The notes under the pieces were generated by a model. The model ran no database searches, was not told where the DNA came from, and saw nothing but the letters and a program-made list of their open reading frames with translations. DNA of 64,000 nucleotides from NCBI RefSeq assembly GCF_021458635.1, contig NZ_JAIRDQ010000011.1, positions 186,001 through 250,000 on the forward strand. Direction: 5' to 3'. Source of the stretch: Bradyrhizobium monzae. GTDB lineage: Bacteria > Pseudomonadota > Alphaproteobacteria > Rhizobiales > Xanthobacteraceae. This document shows positions 24,822 through 33,904 of this stretch, one piece after another. A program made the position numbers and the translations under genes. Each line of letters begins with the position of its first letter. Position 1 is the first letter of the stretch.

Positions 24822-26117
24822 ATGTCGAACAGGTTCACGCAATACATTTTAGGCGCGATGGTGCTGGGCATCATCATGGGCTCGGCGATCTACAATTTCC
24901 TGCCCGATACGCGGGGCGACTGGGCCTCGTCCATCAACCTGATCGCCGTGATCTTCCTGCGCCTGATCAAGATGATCATCGCGCCGCTGGTGTTTGCGAC
25001 CCTGGTCGGCGGCATCGCCCATATGGGTTCGGGCTCCAAGCTCGGCCGCATCTTCGCCAAGACCATGGGCTGGTTCGTCAGCGCCTCCTTCGTGTCGCTG
25101 ATGCTCGGCCTCGTCATGGTCAACCTGCTCCAGCCCGGCGCGAACTTCCCCGGCACGCTGCCTGACAAGGCGCAGTCGACCGGCCTGCCGGTCTCCGCCT
25201 TCTCGATCGAGAAATTCCTGACCCATCTGATCCCGACCTCGATCGCGGACGCGATGGCGCAGAACGAGATCCTCCAGATCGTGATCTTCGCGGTGTTCTT
25301 CTCGGTGGCCATGGGTGCGCTGCCGGAGCGCTCCAAGCAGATTCTGTCGCTGATCGACGACCTCGGACACATCATGCTCAAGGTGACGAGCTATGTGATG
25401 CTGTTCGCGCCGTTCGCGGTCTGGGCCGCCATCACTGCGACGGTCGCCAAGAACGGCCTGCTGGTGCTCTGGAAGCTCATCGTGTTCATGGGCGGCTTCT
25501 ATCTTTCGCTCTTCATCCTCTGGGGCATCCTGGTGGCCGTCGGCTTCATCGTGATCGGGCCGCGCTACAGCCATCTGCTCAGGCTGATCCGCGAGCCGCT
25601 GATGATCGCGTTCTCCACCGCGAGCTCGGAAGCGGCCTATCCGAAGACGCTGGAAGGGCTGAACAAGTTCGGTGCCTCGTCGCGGATCTCGAGCTTCGTG
25701 CTGCCGCTCGGCTATTCCTTCAATCTCGACGGCACGATGATGTACTGCACCTTCGCGAGCATCTTCATCGCGCAGAGCTATCACATCGACATGCCGCTCG
25801 GCACGCAGCTCGCGATGCTGGCGACGCTGATGATCACCTCGAAGGGCGTCGCCGGCGTGCCGCGCGCCTCCCTCGTCGTGATCGCCTCGACGCTGTCGCA
25901 GTTCAACATCCCCGAAGCGGGCCTGCTGATGATCATGGGCATCGACACCTTCCTCGACATGGGCCGCAGCGCCACCAACGTGATCGGCAACACGCTGGCG
26001 ACCTCGGTCGTGGCGAAGTGGGAAGGCGAGCTCGGGCCCGAGCACGCGATGGGACCGGGCGATGCCGTGCCGGGCGACATGGTGCCGGGCGAAGTGCCCG
26101 CGATGGCCGGCCACTGA
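24822..26117 (+). CDS. Dicarboxylate/amino acid:cation symporter (DAACS family)
   Basis: A 431-residue inner-membrane carrier of the GltP/DctA family with eight transmembrane helices and re-entrant loops. Family motifs are FSTASSEAAYPKTLEGLNKF (serine-rich loop), SFNLDGTMMYCTFASIFIAQ and GVAGVPRASLVVIASTLSQF. It imports glutamate, aspartate or C4-dicarboxylates with H+ or Na+. The C-terminal tail has repeated Pro-Gly-Asp units (GPGDAVPGDMVPGEV). I chose the ATG at 24822 with GGGGG upstream. A binding-protein gene follows after 12 nt. Confidence 0.92.
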   Translation: MSNRFTQYILGAMVLGIIMGSAIYNFLPDTRGDWASSINLIAVIFLRLIKMIIAPLVFATLVGGIAHMGSGSKLGRIFAKTMGWFVSASFVSLMLGLVMVNLLQPGANFPGTLPDKAQSTGLPVSAFSIEKFLTHLIPTSIADAMAQNEILQIVIFAVFFSVAMGALPERSKQILSLIDDLGHIMLKVTSYVMLFAPFAVWAAITATVAKNGLLVLWKLIVFMGGFYLSLFILWGILVAVGFIVIGPRYSHLLRLIREPLMIAFSTASSEAAYPKTLEGLNKFGASSRISSFVLPLGYSFNLDGTMMYCTFASIFIAQSYHIDMPLGTQLAMLATLMITSKGVAGVPRASLVVIASTLSQFNIPEAGLLMIMGIDTFLDMGRSATNVIGNTLATSVVAKWEGELGPEHAMGPGDAVPGDMVPGEVPAMAGH

Positions 26118-26129
26118 CGGGAGTGCGGC

Positions 26130-27050
26130 ATGCGCCCTTTGACGGCGATTTCGGGCGGCCTGTTTCTGGCAGCATGTCTGCTGGCAACGGGCGCCTCCGC
26201 CCAGACCGGCGGCAGCGAAGGGCTTAGCCCAACGCTGCTCGCCATCAAGAACGCCCATACCGTGCGGCTCGGCTATCGCGAAAGCTCGCCGCCGTTCTCC
26301 TTCCTCGACCAGGCCAATCGTCCGATCGGCTACAGCCTCGAACTCTGCGAGGCGATCGTCGAGGAGATCGGCGTCGAGGTCGATGATCCCAATCTGAAGA
26401 TCGACTACGTCAAGGTCACCTCGGACGATCGCATCGACGCCGTGCTCCAGAACAAGATCGACCTGGAATGCGGCTCGACCACGGCCAATTCCGAGCGTGG
26501 CAAGCGCGTCGCCTTCTCGCCGCTGATGTTCGTCGCAGGCACCAAGCTGATGGTGCCGAAGGCGTCCAGCGTCCAGTCGCTGACCGATCTGAAGGGCAAG
26601 ACCATCGTGGTGACGAAGGGCACCACCAACGAGCAGGCAATCCAGGCGGCCGACAAGAAGTTGTCGCTGGGGCTGAACATCGCCGTCGGCGCCGACCACG
26701 AGCAGTCGTACCAGATGCTGGTCGACGGCAAGGCAGACGCCTTCGCGACCGACGATATTCTGCTCTCGGGCCTGATCGTCCGCCACAAGTCGCAGGACAA
26801 GTTCCGCGTCACCGGCGACTATCTGTCCTACGATCCCTACGGCATCATGTTCCGCAAGGGCGAGCCGCAATTGTCAGCCGTGGTCGATCGTACCTTCCGC
26901 AAGCTCGGCTCCAACCACGACCTCGTGCCGCTGTACAACAAATGGTTCACCGCGCGGATGCCGACCGGTGAGCGGATGAACGTGCCGATCTCGCTGCAGC
27001 TGGAAGAAGCGTTTAAAGCGATGGACGATTCCGCAAGCGCGAATAATTAG
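26130..27050 (+). CDS. Amino-acid-type ABC substrate-binding protein (GltI-like)
   Basis: A 306-residue periplasmic protein with a signal peptide ending at TGASAQ. Family 3 motifs are VRLGYRESSPPFSFLD, then DRIDAVLQNKIDLECGSTTA and VTKGTTNEQAI. It resembles glutamate/aspartate-binding GltI. It sits 12 nt behind the symporter gene with no ABC permease or ATPase nearby. It could work with transporter parts encoded elsewhere or with the symporter itself; the latter is unproven. Confidence 0.9.
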   Translation: MRPLTAISGGLFLAACLLATGASAQTGGSEGLSPTLLAIKNAHTVRLGYRESSPPFSFLDQANRPIGYSLELCEAIVEEIGVEVDDPNLKIDYVKVTSDDRIDAVLQNKIDLECGSTTANSERGKRVAFSPLMFVAGTKLMVPKASSVQSLTDLKGKTIVVTKGTTNEQAIQAADKKLSLGLNIAVGADHEQSYQMLVDGKADAFATDDILLSGLIVRHKSQDKFRVTGDYLSYDPYGIMFRKGEPQLSAVVDRTFRKLGSNHDLVPLYNKWFTARMPTGERMNVPISLQLEEAFKAMDDSASANN

Positions 27051-27073
27051 CGCATGTGCGACGAGCGCCGCTG

Positions 27074-27215
27074 CACCCTCTCCCCCTGTGAGGGAGGGTG
27101 GCTTCGCGCAGCGAAGCCGGGTGAGGGGTCTCTATCCTCACGAGCAGTCTTGTGAATGGAGAGAACCGCTCATCCGGCGCTTCGCGCCACCTTCTCCCGC
27201 AAGGGGAGAAGGGTT
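27074..27215. repeat. Composite palindromic repeat in a convergent gap
   Basis: It contains a hairpin CACCCTCTCCC / GGGAGGGTG (27074-27100), a second one GGCTTCGC / GCGAAGCC (27100-27118), and a distal CACCTTCTCCCGCAAGGGGA unit. It lies between the ends of the binding-protein and ATP-grasp genes. A related element is at 63452-63581. Confidence 0.7.
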
Positions 27216-27230
27216 GGCAGCGCGCGACGC

Positions 27231-28034
27231 TCAGTGTTCTTCCCCAAATACCCGATCCAGCGCGGCGTCATACGTCGCCTGCACCAGCTCCGGATGCAGC
27301 TTCCCCAGCGCTTCCATCATCACGCCGGAATTGATCTCGAGCACGCGCCACTCGCCATCGACACGGACCACATCAATGGACGCGAAGGCGATGCCGATTG
27401 CGTCTGCCGCATCGATCGCGAGCTTGACGCAGGCCGCGCGGACCTCGCCATCCTCCAGCAGCACAGGCTTTGCGCCGGCGTCGAGATTGTGCCGCCAATC
27501 CGAGCCACGCTGTTTGCTGTAGACGATGCGGGGCTCATCATCGAGCAGGATCACACGGACCTCGTCCTCGATTTCGACGTAAGGCGAGACCACGAGCCCT
27601 GTGCTCATCGAGAAGACTTCGCCGGCCGCGTGGTCGAGCTCCGTCTCCGTCGTCACCCTGAAGACCGATCGCCCCGACGTTCCCTCGTTGGGCTTCACCA
27701 CCACGCCCTGCGGATTGTCGTGAAGCAATCCAAGCATGGCCTCTCGCCAGGTGGCATCAACAACATTGCTGCCCAGCTTCGGGTTGAGGAAGAGGTGATG
27801 CGGGATGCAGGGCACGCGCTGAAGCGCCAGCACTTCGGCGGTCGCGGATTTGTCGTTGGCGAGGCGATGCGCAATCGCGCTGTTGAGGCCGATGTCGTAG
27901 CCGAAGGCGAAGCGGCGCATCTCGCCACGGCGCATCGCGATCAGCCATCCATCGGCGCGGACATCGACGTCGATGCCACGGCGCGCGCCATAGCGGCTGA
28001 TGGCTTGGACGAATATTCGTTCACTGCTTGCCAT
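27231..28034 (-). CDS. ATP-grasp (RimK-like) protein
   Basis: A 267-residue protein with an ATP-grasp fold: VVVKPNEGTSGRSVFRV (ATP Lys at about 114), the EDEVRVILLDDEPRIVYSKQ strand and the metal motif VDGEWRVLEINSGVMMEALG near residue 240. It should couple ATP hydrolysis to formation of an amide or thioester bond between an acid and a nucleophile, as RimK and cyanophycin-synthetase-like enzymes do. It stands alone between a convergent repeat and an AT-rich divergent region, so the substrate is unknown. Confidence 0.82.
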   Translation of the reverse strand: MASSERIFVQAISRYGARRGIDVDVRADGWLIAMRRGEMRRFAFGYDIGLNSAIAHRLANDKSATAEVLALQRVPCIPHHLFLNPKLGSNVVDATWREAMLGLLHDNPQGVVVKPNEGTSGRSVFRVTTETELDHAAGEVFSMSTGLVVSPYVEIEDEVRVILLDDEPRIVYSKQRGSDWRHNLDAGAKPVLLEDGEVRAACVKLAIDAADAIGIAFASIDVVRVDGEWRVLEINSGVMMEALGKLHPELVQATYDAALDRVFGEEH

Positions 28035-28406
28035 GTGCCTCGATCATTCCAGTCGCCAAAAGCCGCAAAATGCGGGAAATCGCGCCAAGCAGGGCTGAAA
28101 ATCAGAACTATTCTTAATGAAATTATCGCGAGCGCGATGGAAATTAAGTGCTGCTTTCGAGCCTGAAAGGGAAAAGAAATTGCCGTCTGCGCGCCCTGGA
28201 CAGCAGATCCGTTAATGATGCGACCATTTCCGCCGCGAATGCCGCTTTGACCGGCATCAATTGCATCCGGAACGAGGTTGATTATTGGTCTCAATGGCGT
28301 AGATCACACACGCGAAATCCTCTGCCATGGCAATGGTGTCCGCCCCGTTTTCAGGGCCGGGCAACGCTTTTGCCCTAGAACCGCAATTATTCGGAATATC
28401 GAAATC
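28035..28406. other. AT-richer divergent intergenic region
   Basis: This 372-nt gap separates the divergent ATP-grasp and ferredoxin-NADP reductase genes. It is visibly more AT-rich than its flanks, as promoter regions here are. I see no gene, long repeat or convincing palindrome in it. The reductase frame runs open back to 28278 but lacks a ribosome-binding site there. Confidence 0.6.
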
Positions 28407-29180
28407 ATGAGCGCGTTTTACCGAGAGAAGGTTCTTTCCGTCCAGCACTGGACCGACACGTTGTTCAGCTTCCGCGCCACGCGCGATAGCGGCTTCCGCT
28501 TCCAGAACGGCCAGTTCGCGATGATCGGCCTCGAGATCGAGGGCCGCCCGCTGCTGCGCGCCTACAGCATGGCCAGCGCCAATCACGAGGAAGAGCTCGA
28601 GTTCTTCTCGATCAAGGTGCAGGACGGTCCGCTGACCTCGCGCCTCCAGAAGATCAAGGAAGGCGACACCATTCTGGTCGGCCGCAAGGCGACCGGAACG
28701 CTGATCACCGACAACCTCATCCCCGGCAAGCGGCTGATGCTGCTCTCGACCGGCACCGGCCTCGCGCCGTTCGCCAGCCTGATCAAGGACCCCGAGGTCT
28801 ATGACCAGTTCGAGAGCATCGTGCTGGTCCACGGCTGCCGTCAGGTCTCCGAGCTCGCCTATGGCGAGAAGCTGGTCGCGAATTTGCGTGAGGACGAGCT
28901 GTTCGGCGAAATGCTCGCGGACAAGCTGATCTACTATCCGACCGTGACCCGCGAGCCGTTCCGCAATCGCGGCCGCATCACCGATCTCATCAGCTCCGAG
29001 CAGATCTTCAACGATATCGGGCAGTCGCCCCTCGACATCGCAACCGACCGCATCATGATGTGCGGCAGCCCCGCGATGCTCGAAGAGCTCAAGGTGATGT
29101 TCGAAGGCCGCGACTTCATCGAAGGCTCCGGCAACAAGCCCGGCCATTTCGTGATCGAGAAGGCGTTCGTCGAGCGGTAA
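28407..29180 (+). CDS. fpr: Ferredoxin--NADP reductase
   Basis: A 257-residue bacterial-type FPR. The FAD motif is RAYSMASANHEEELEFFSIK, and the NADP site has STGTGLAPFASLI and MMCGSPAMLEEL. The C-terminus HFVIEKAFVER matches the VEKAFVE tail of this subclass. It moves electrons between NADPH and ferredoxin or flavodoxin in redox defence and biosynthesis. I chose the ATG at 28407. Monocistronic. Confidence 0.95.
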   Translation: MSAFYREKVLSVQHWTDTLFSFRATRDSGFRFQNGQFAMIGLEIEGRPLLRAYSMASANHEEELEFFSIKVQDGPLTSRLQKIKEGDTILVGRKATGTLITDNLIPGKRLMLLSTGTGLAPFASLIKDPEVYDQFESIVLVHGCRQVSELAYGEKLVANLREDELFGEMLADKLIYYPTVTREPFRNRGRITDLISSEQIFNDIGQSPLDIATDRIMMCGSPAMLEELKVMFEGRDFIEGSGNKPGHFVIEKAFVER

Positions 29181-29210
29181 GCGCAGCTCGCCGAACCCCT
29201 CCCTGGGATT

Positions 29211-29238
29211 TATGGGTCCCGGCGTTCGCCGGGGCGAC
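29211..29238. repeat. Half copy of a palindromic repeat family
   Basis: TATGGGTCCCGGCGTTCGCC followed by GGGGCGAC closely matches the right arm of the element at 19192-19236. No left arm is present, so this is a decayed or solo half. The remaining gap to 29398 shows nothing else. Confidence 0.6.
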
Positions 29239-29398
29239 AGCTGAATGTGTGCCTGGCATCTTGCCCCACACCCACATCGTCCCTCACCATCCTCCCCCGA
29301 CTTTGTTATTGGCGTCGCCCGCGCGCGCCTTGTTATAAGCTCGCGCTGAAATCTCGCAGCGATGTTGCGATGCGAGAAGTGGGGGAGCTGCGCACGCC

Positions 29399-30277
29399 TT
29401 GTCCGGGATCGACCATGGTGGTCCGCCGAGACCGACCGCCTATGTGCTGGCGGGCGGCGGCAGTTTCGGGGCGATCCAGGTCGGCATGATGCATGCGCTG
29501 GCCAAGCACGGGGTCGTCGCCGATCTCGTGGTCGGCTCCAGCGTCGGCGCGATCAACGGCGCCTATTATGCCGGTGATCCCTCGCTCAAGGGCGTGCTCG
29601 GGCTCGAAGCGATCTGGCGCAGCCTGAAACGTCAGGATGTCTTTCCGGTCACATGGCGCACCCTGCTCGGCTTCATGTGGCGGCGCGACTTTCTGATTCC
29701 CCATGACGGCATCCGCAGATTGATCGAGGATCATCTGCCGTATCTCAACCTGGAGCAGGCCCGGCTCCCGGTGCACATCGTTACCACCGATTTCGTGTCC
29801 GGCGAGAGCGTGGTGCTGTCTGATGGCCCGGTGGTCGAGGCGGTCCTGGCGTCCACTGCGATTCCCGGCGCCTTCACGCCGATCCACTACCGAAATCTTT
29901 TTCTCGCCGACGGGGCGATCTCCTCCAACACGCCGGTCCGGATCGCGGTGAAGAAGGGCGCAAAGCGGTTGATTGTGCTGCCGGCAGGGCACGCCTGCGC
30001 GGTCGCAAGCCCGCCGGTCGGCGCGGTCGCCAACGCCCTGCACGCCTTGACGCTGCTGACCGCGCGGCAATTGGTGGCCGAGCTCGAAGCGCTCGCCCCC
30101 GATATCGAATATGTCGTGGTGCCGCCGCTCTGCCCGATGGTCGGGTCACCTTACGATTTCTCGCGCACCGGCGAACACATCGATCGTGCGATCGAGAGCA
30201 CTGCCGAATGGCTGGCCCAGGGCGGCCTCGAGCGGCACGGCGTGATTCCGCACGAGGCGCAGCTGCATGGCCATTGA
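29399..30277 (+). CDS. Patatin-like phospholipase
   Basis: A 292-residue lipid acyl hydrolase with the oxyanion loop AGGGSFGAIQVGM, the nucleophile motif GSSVG (Ser48) and the catalytic Asp in FLADGAISSNTP (Asp171), making a Ser-Asp dyad. The start is a TTG at 29399 with GGGGGAG upstream; no in-frame ATG lies before the first catalytic motif. No signal peptide is seen, so it is probably cytoplasmic and acts at the inner membrane. Confidence 0.9.
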   Translation: MSGIDHGGPPRPTAYVLAGGGSFGAIQVGMMHALAKHGVVADLVVGSSVGAINGAYYAGDPSLKGVLGLEAIWRSLKRQDVFPVTWRTLLGFMWRRDFLIPHDGIRRLIEDHLPYLNLEQARLPVHIVTTDFVSGESVVLSDGPVVEAVLASTAIPGAFTPIHYRNLFLADGAISSNTPVRIAVKKGAKRLIVLPAGHACAVASPPVGAVANALHALTLLTARQLVAELEALAPDIEYVVVPPLCPMVGSPYDFSRTGEHIDRAIESTAEWLAQGGLERHGVIPHEAQLHGH

Positions 30278-30448
30278 GTTGGTCACCGATTTGTCATGTC
30301 ATTGAATCTATTGCAGTGCAAAAGCCCGCACCGGGACGGATTGATCTGAAGCGTGCGGATTCGGTAGCCTCAAGACAGGTCCGCGTCATATCCATAGACG
30401 CGGCGCGGGCGTATGATACCCCGTCATGCTGACGAGAGGGACGTGGTC

Positions 30449-32116
30449 GTGGCCAACGAGAACAAGACGCAAGCTTCGCCCGAAGGCCTGATGGAAACCC
30501 TGCTGCTTCCATTCTCGCCGCGTTTCATCATCCTGACGATCTGCGCGGTCGTCACCGCGCTGTTGATCGGCATCGGCATCGCCGACCGCAAGATATTCGA
30601 CATCCTGCTGATCCCGATCTGCATCTTCGGCGCCCTGACACTGCTCGGCGTCCGCGATCTCATGCAGAAGGGCCATGCGGTTCTGCGCAACTACCCGATC
30701 TCGGCGCATATCCGCTTCCTGCTCGAAGAGATCAGGCCGGAGATGCGGCAGTATTTCTTCGAGAGCGAGAAGGACGGCATGCCGTTCTCGCGCGACATCC
30801 GCGCGGTGGTTTATCAGCGCGCCAAGATGCAGCTCGACAAGCGTCCGTTCGGCACCCAGGAAGACGTCTATCGCGGCGGGTATGAGTGGATGCATCACTC
30901 GGTGTCGCCGCAGGCGCATGCCGAGGAGAAGTTTCGCGTCACCATCGGCGGGCCGGATTGCGCAAAGCCCTATTCGGCCTCGGTGTTCAACATCTCGGCG
31001 ATGAGTTTTGGCGCGCTCAGCCCGAACGCGGTGCGCGCGCTCAATGCCGGCGCGAAGAAGGGCGGCTTCGCCCATGACACCGGCGAGGGCGGCTTCAGCC
31101 CCTATCACGCCGAGATGGGCGGCGACATCATCTGGGAAATCGGCTCGGGCTATTTCGGCTGCCGTCATCTCGACGGCAGCTTCGATCCCGAAGCGTTTGC
31201 GCGCGTCGCGAGCCAGGACCAGATCAAGATGGTCGAGCTCAAGATCAGCCAGGGCGCCAAGCCCGGCCATGGCGGCGTGCTGCCGGCGGCGAAGGTCTCG
31301 GAAGAGATCTCGAAAATCCGCGGCGTCTCGATGGGCGAGGACTGCATCTCGCCGGCCTCGCACCGCGCCTTCTCGACGCCTGTTGGCATGATGCAATTCA
31401 TCGCCGAGATGCGAAGACTCTCCGGCGGCAAGCCGGCCGGCTTCAAGCTCTGCATCGGCCACCCCTGGGAGTTTCTGGCGATCTGCAAGGCGATGCTGGA
31501 GACCGGCATCTATCCCGACTTCATCGTCGTCGATGGCAACGAGGGCGGCACCGGTGCCGCCCCGCTGGAGTTCATGGACCATCTGGGCATGCCGATGCGC
31601 GAGGGCGTCAATTTCGTCCACAACGCGCTGCTCGGCATCAATGCCCGCGACCGCATCAAGATCGGCGCGTCGGGCAAGATCGCCACCGCCTTCGACATGG
31701 CGCGCGCGATGGCGATCGGCGCCGACTGGTGCAATTCGGCGCGCGGCTTCATGTTCTCGCTCGGCTGCATTCAGTCGCTGAGCTGCCACACCGATCGCTG
31801 CCCGACCGGCGTTGCGACGCAGGATCCGACACGGGCGCGTGCACTCTACGTGCCACTCAAGATCGACCGCGTGCACAATTATCACCACGCCACGCTGCAC
31901 TCGCTGACCGAGCTCATCGCCGCGGCCGGCCTGACCCATCCGCAGCAGCTGCGCCCGGTCCATTTCAGCCAGCGGACCTCGACGACCAACGTGCAGTCCT
32001 TCGCGCAGCTTTATCCGGCGCTGCGCCCGGGCGAGTTGCTCGAAGGCACGGAAGATCCACGGTTCCGCGACGCCTGGCGGATGGCGCGGACGGATTCGTT
32101 TCAGCCGGCTCTTTAG
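30449..32116 (+). CDS. FMN-binding glutamate synthase family protein
   Basis: A protein of about 555 residues. Two N-terminal transmembrane segments (FIILTICAVVTALLIGIGIA and FDILLIPICIFGALTLLGV) are followed by a Glu_synthase alpha/beta barrel. The barrel contains FIVVDGNEGGTGAAPLEFMD (FMN region) and a Cys pair in SCHTDRCPTG like that of the iron-sulfur site. It lacks the glutaminase domain of GltB, so it may be an anchored FMN oxidoreductase, not a true glutamate synthase. The start is uncertain: GTG at 30449 has GAGAGGG 8 nt upstream; an ATG lies at 30413. Confidence 0.88.
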   Translation: MANENKTQASPEGLMETLLLPFSPRFIILTICAVVTALLIGIGIADRKIFDILLIPICIFGALTLLGVRDLMQKGHAVLRNYPISAHIRFLLEEIRPEMRQYFFESEKDGMPFSRDIRAVVYQRAKMQLDKRPFGTQEDVYRGGYEWMHHSVSPQAHAEEKFRVTIGGPDCAKPYSASVFNISAMSFGALSPNAVRALNAGAKKGGFAHDTGEGGFSPYHAEMGGDIIWEIGSGYFGCRHLDGSFDPEAFARVASQDQIKMVELKISQGAKPGHGGVLPAAKVSEEISKIRGVSMGEDCISPASHRAFSTPVGMMQFIAEMRRLSGGKPAGFKLCIGHPWEFLAICKAMLETGIYPDFIVVDGNEGGTGAAPLEFMDHLGMPMREGVNFVHNALLGINARDRIKIGASGKIATAFDMARAMAIGADWCNSARGFMFSLGCIQSLSCHTDRCPTGVATQDPTRARALYVPLKIDRVHNYHHATLHSLTELIAAAGLTHPQQLRPVHFSQRTSTTNVQSFAQLYPALRPGELLEGTEDPRFRDAWRMARTDSFQPAL

Positions 32117-32222
32117 AGCGGGCGATCCACCGCATGATACCGCCGCGCTCCGACACGGCCCAAATTCGCCGCGAGCGGTTGTATCTTAACCTCTCTGTCA
32201 GCTTCGGGTGTAAATTGGCCCG

Positions 32223-32465
32223 ATGGACGACGAACGACGCAACAAGGCCAGGCATCGCGTATTGAAAGCCGGAACCATCGAGTTCGGCGGCGGTGCGATC
32301 GACTGCACCGTCCGCAATTTCTCCGACACCGGTGCGGCCCTCGACGTCACCAGTCCGGTCGGCATTCCCGAGCACTTTACCCTGTCCATCAAGGCGGACG
32401 GCGCGCATCTCGCCTGCACGGTGGTGTGGCGCAAGGAAAAGCGGATCGGGGTGCGGTTCGGGTGA
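32223..32465 (+). CDS. PilZ domain protein
   Basis: An 80-residue single-domain protein. The c-di-GMP motifs are basic residues RRNKARHR near the N-terminus and NFSDTGAAL (the [D/N]xSxxG motif). Such proteins bind cyclic di-GMP and act as small adaptors for motility or exopolysaccharide control. ATG start at 32223. It converges on the next gene with a 16-nt gap. Confidence 0.85.
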   Translation: MDDERRNKARHRVLKAGTIEFGGGAIDCTVRNFSDTGAALDVTSPVGIPEHFTLSIKADGAHLACTVVWRKEKRIGVRFG

Positions 32466-32481
32466 GGGCGTGGCGCGAGGC

Positions 32482-33780
32482 TCACCCCGTCTCGACTTCA
32501 CCGAGCCTGCTCGCCAGAATCTTGTCGATCCTCCTGCCGTCAAGATCGACCACCTCGATATGCCAGCCGCTAAGGTCAAACGCGTCGCCGACATTGGGCA
32601 GCACGTTGAATTGCTGCAGGACGAGGCCGGCCACCGTGTTGTAGCGATGATGCGGCGGCAGCTCGATGCCGAGGAGTTCGCCGAACTCGTCGACCGGCAT
32701 CCAGCCTGAGACGAGCAGCGACGAGTCCGCGCGCCTGACGTAAGCCGGCTCCGGCGGTCCTTCCTCGGAATGGAAGGCGCCGACGATCGATTCCAGGATA
32801 TCGGCGGCCGTGACCACGCCTTCGAAGGCGCCGTATTCGTCGTAGACGAAACCGACATGAACCGGCGCAGCCCTCAGAATTGCCAGCACATCGCGGGCAT
32901 CGGCCGACGCGGGAATGCTTGGCGCTTCCCGGACGAGCGTCCGCAGATTCGGCGTGCGTTCGTTCATGTACGCGACCAGCAGGTCCTTCGCCTGAAGCAC
33001 GCCGATGGGCGCGTCGCGATCACCGTCAGAAACGGGAAAGCGCGAATGCGGGCTCTTTGCGATGATCGCCTGAATTGCTTCCGGAGCATCATTCAGGTCG
33101 ATCTCGTCGACCTCCGTGCGCGGCGTCATGACCGCGCCGACCGGGCGGTCGCCGAGCCGCATCACGCCGGCGATCATCTCCTTCTCGCCGGGCTCGAGCA
33201 CGCCCGCGTTCTCGGCCTCGTTGACGAGGTGGTGGATCTCGTCCTCCGACACCTTCTCCTCGGCCTTGCCGCCGCGGCCGAGCAGCGTGAGGATCAGCTT
33301 GCCGGAGAGGTCGAGCAGAAACACGAGCGGCAGCGAGACGCGTGCCAGCACATGCATCGCGGGTGCGACCTTCACCGCGATGCTTTCGGGGTCGCGCAGC
33401 GCCACCTGCTTCGGCACGAGCTCGCCGACGATCAGGGTCGCATAGGTGATGATGGTGACGACGATGCCGACGCCGAGGATGTCGGCAATGCCGGCCGATA
33501 CGCCAAGCTCGACCAGCCATTGCGTCAGCCGCTGCCCGAGCGTCGCGCCGGAGAATGCGCCCGAGAGCACGCCGACCAGCGTGATGCCGATCTGCACCGT
33601 CGAGAGAAACTTTCCGGGATCGGCGGCAAGCCGCAGCGCGCGCTCGGCGCCGCGCACGCCCTTGGCGGCCAGCAGCGACAGCCGCGCCGGGCGCGATGAG
33701 ACCACGGCGAGCTCCGACATGGACAGCAGGCCGTTGATGACGATCAGGACGACGACGATGATGAGTTCGACAGACAACAT
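32482..33780 (-). CDS. Hemolysin/CorC-type CNNM-CBS membrane protein
   Basis: A 432-residue protein with the DUF21/CNNM membrane domain in residues 1-190 (SVELIIVVVLIVINGLLSMS and later hydrophobic helices). A CBS pair follows (about 200-335, with GAVMTPRTEVDEIDL and PIGVLQAKDLLVAY), and then the CorC_HlyC domain. The family is linked to Mg2+ or Co2+ efflux and membrane integrity. I chose the ATG at 33780; a TTG nine bases earlier is possible. Neither start has a clear ribosome-binding site. Confidence 0.9.
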   Translation of the reverse strand: MLSVELIIVVVLIVINGLLSMSELAVVSSRPARLSLLAAKGVRGAERALRLAADPGKFLSTVQIGITLVGVLSGAFSGATLGQRLTQWLVELGVSAGIADILGVGIVVTIITYATLIVGELVPKQVALRDPESIAVKVAPAMHVLARVSLPLVFLLDLSGKLILTLLGRGGKAEEKVSEDEIHHLVNEAENAGVLEPGEKEMIAGVMRLGDRPVGAVMTPRTEVDEIDLNDAPEAIQAIIAKSPHSRFPVSDGDRDAPIGVLQAKDLLVAYMNERTPNLRTLVREAPSIPASADARDVLAILRAAPVHVGFVYDEYGAFEGVVTAADILESIVGAFHSEEGPPEPAYVRRADSSLLVSGWMPVDEFGELLGIELPPHHRYNTVAGLVLQQFNVLPNVGDAFDLSGWHIEVVDLDGRRIDKILASRLGEVETG

Positions 33781-33904
33781 TGTGCGCAAGGGGAAGGAAA
33801 ATCAGCCCGGCGGACGCCGGACCAAGCCCCTTATATATGAAGGCGCTGCGCGGTTTGCCCGGTTCCGACCAAATTGTCGCACCGGGCTGAATGGGTCTGC
33901 GGGC

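Noticed and set aside
24849..26870. Very long minus-strand open frame opposite the symporter and binding-protein genes
   Set aside because: It is rich in His, Asp, Glu, Arg and Gln in a pattern typical of the antisense of GC-rich genes. The plus strand carries two clear family members with signal and membrane segments.
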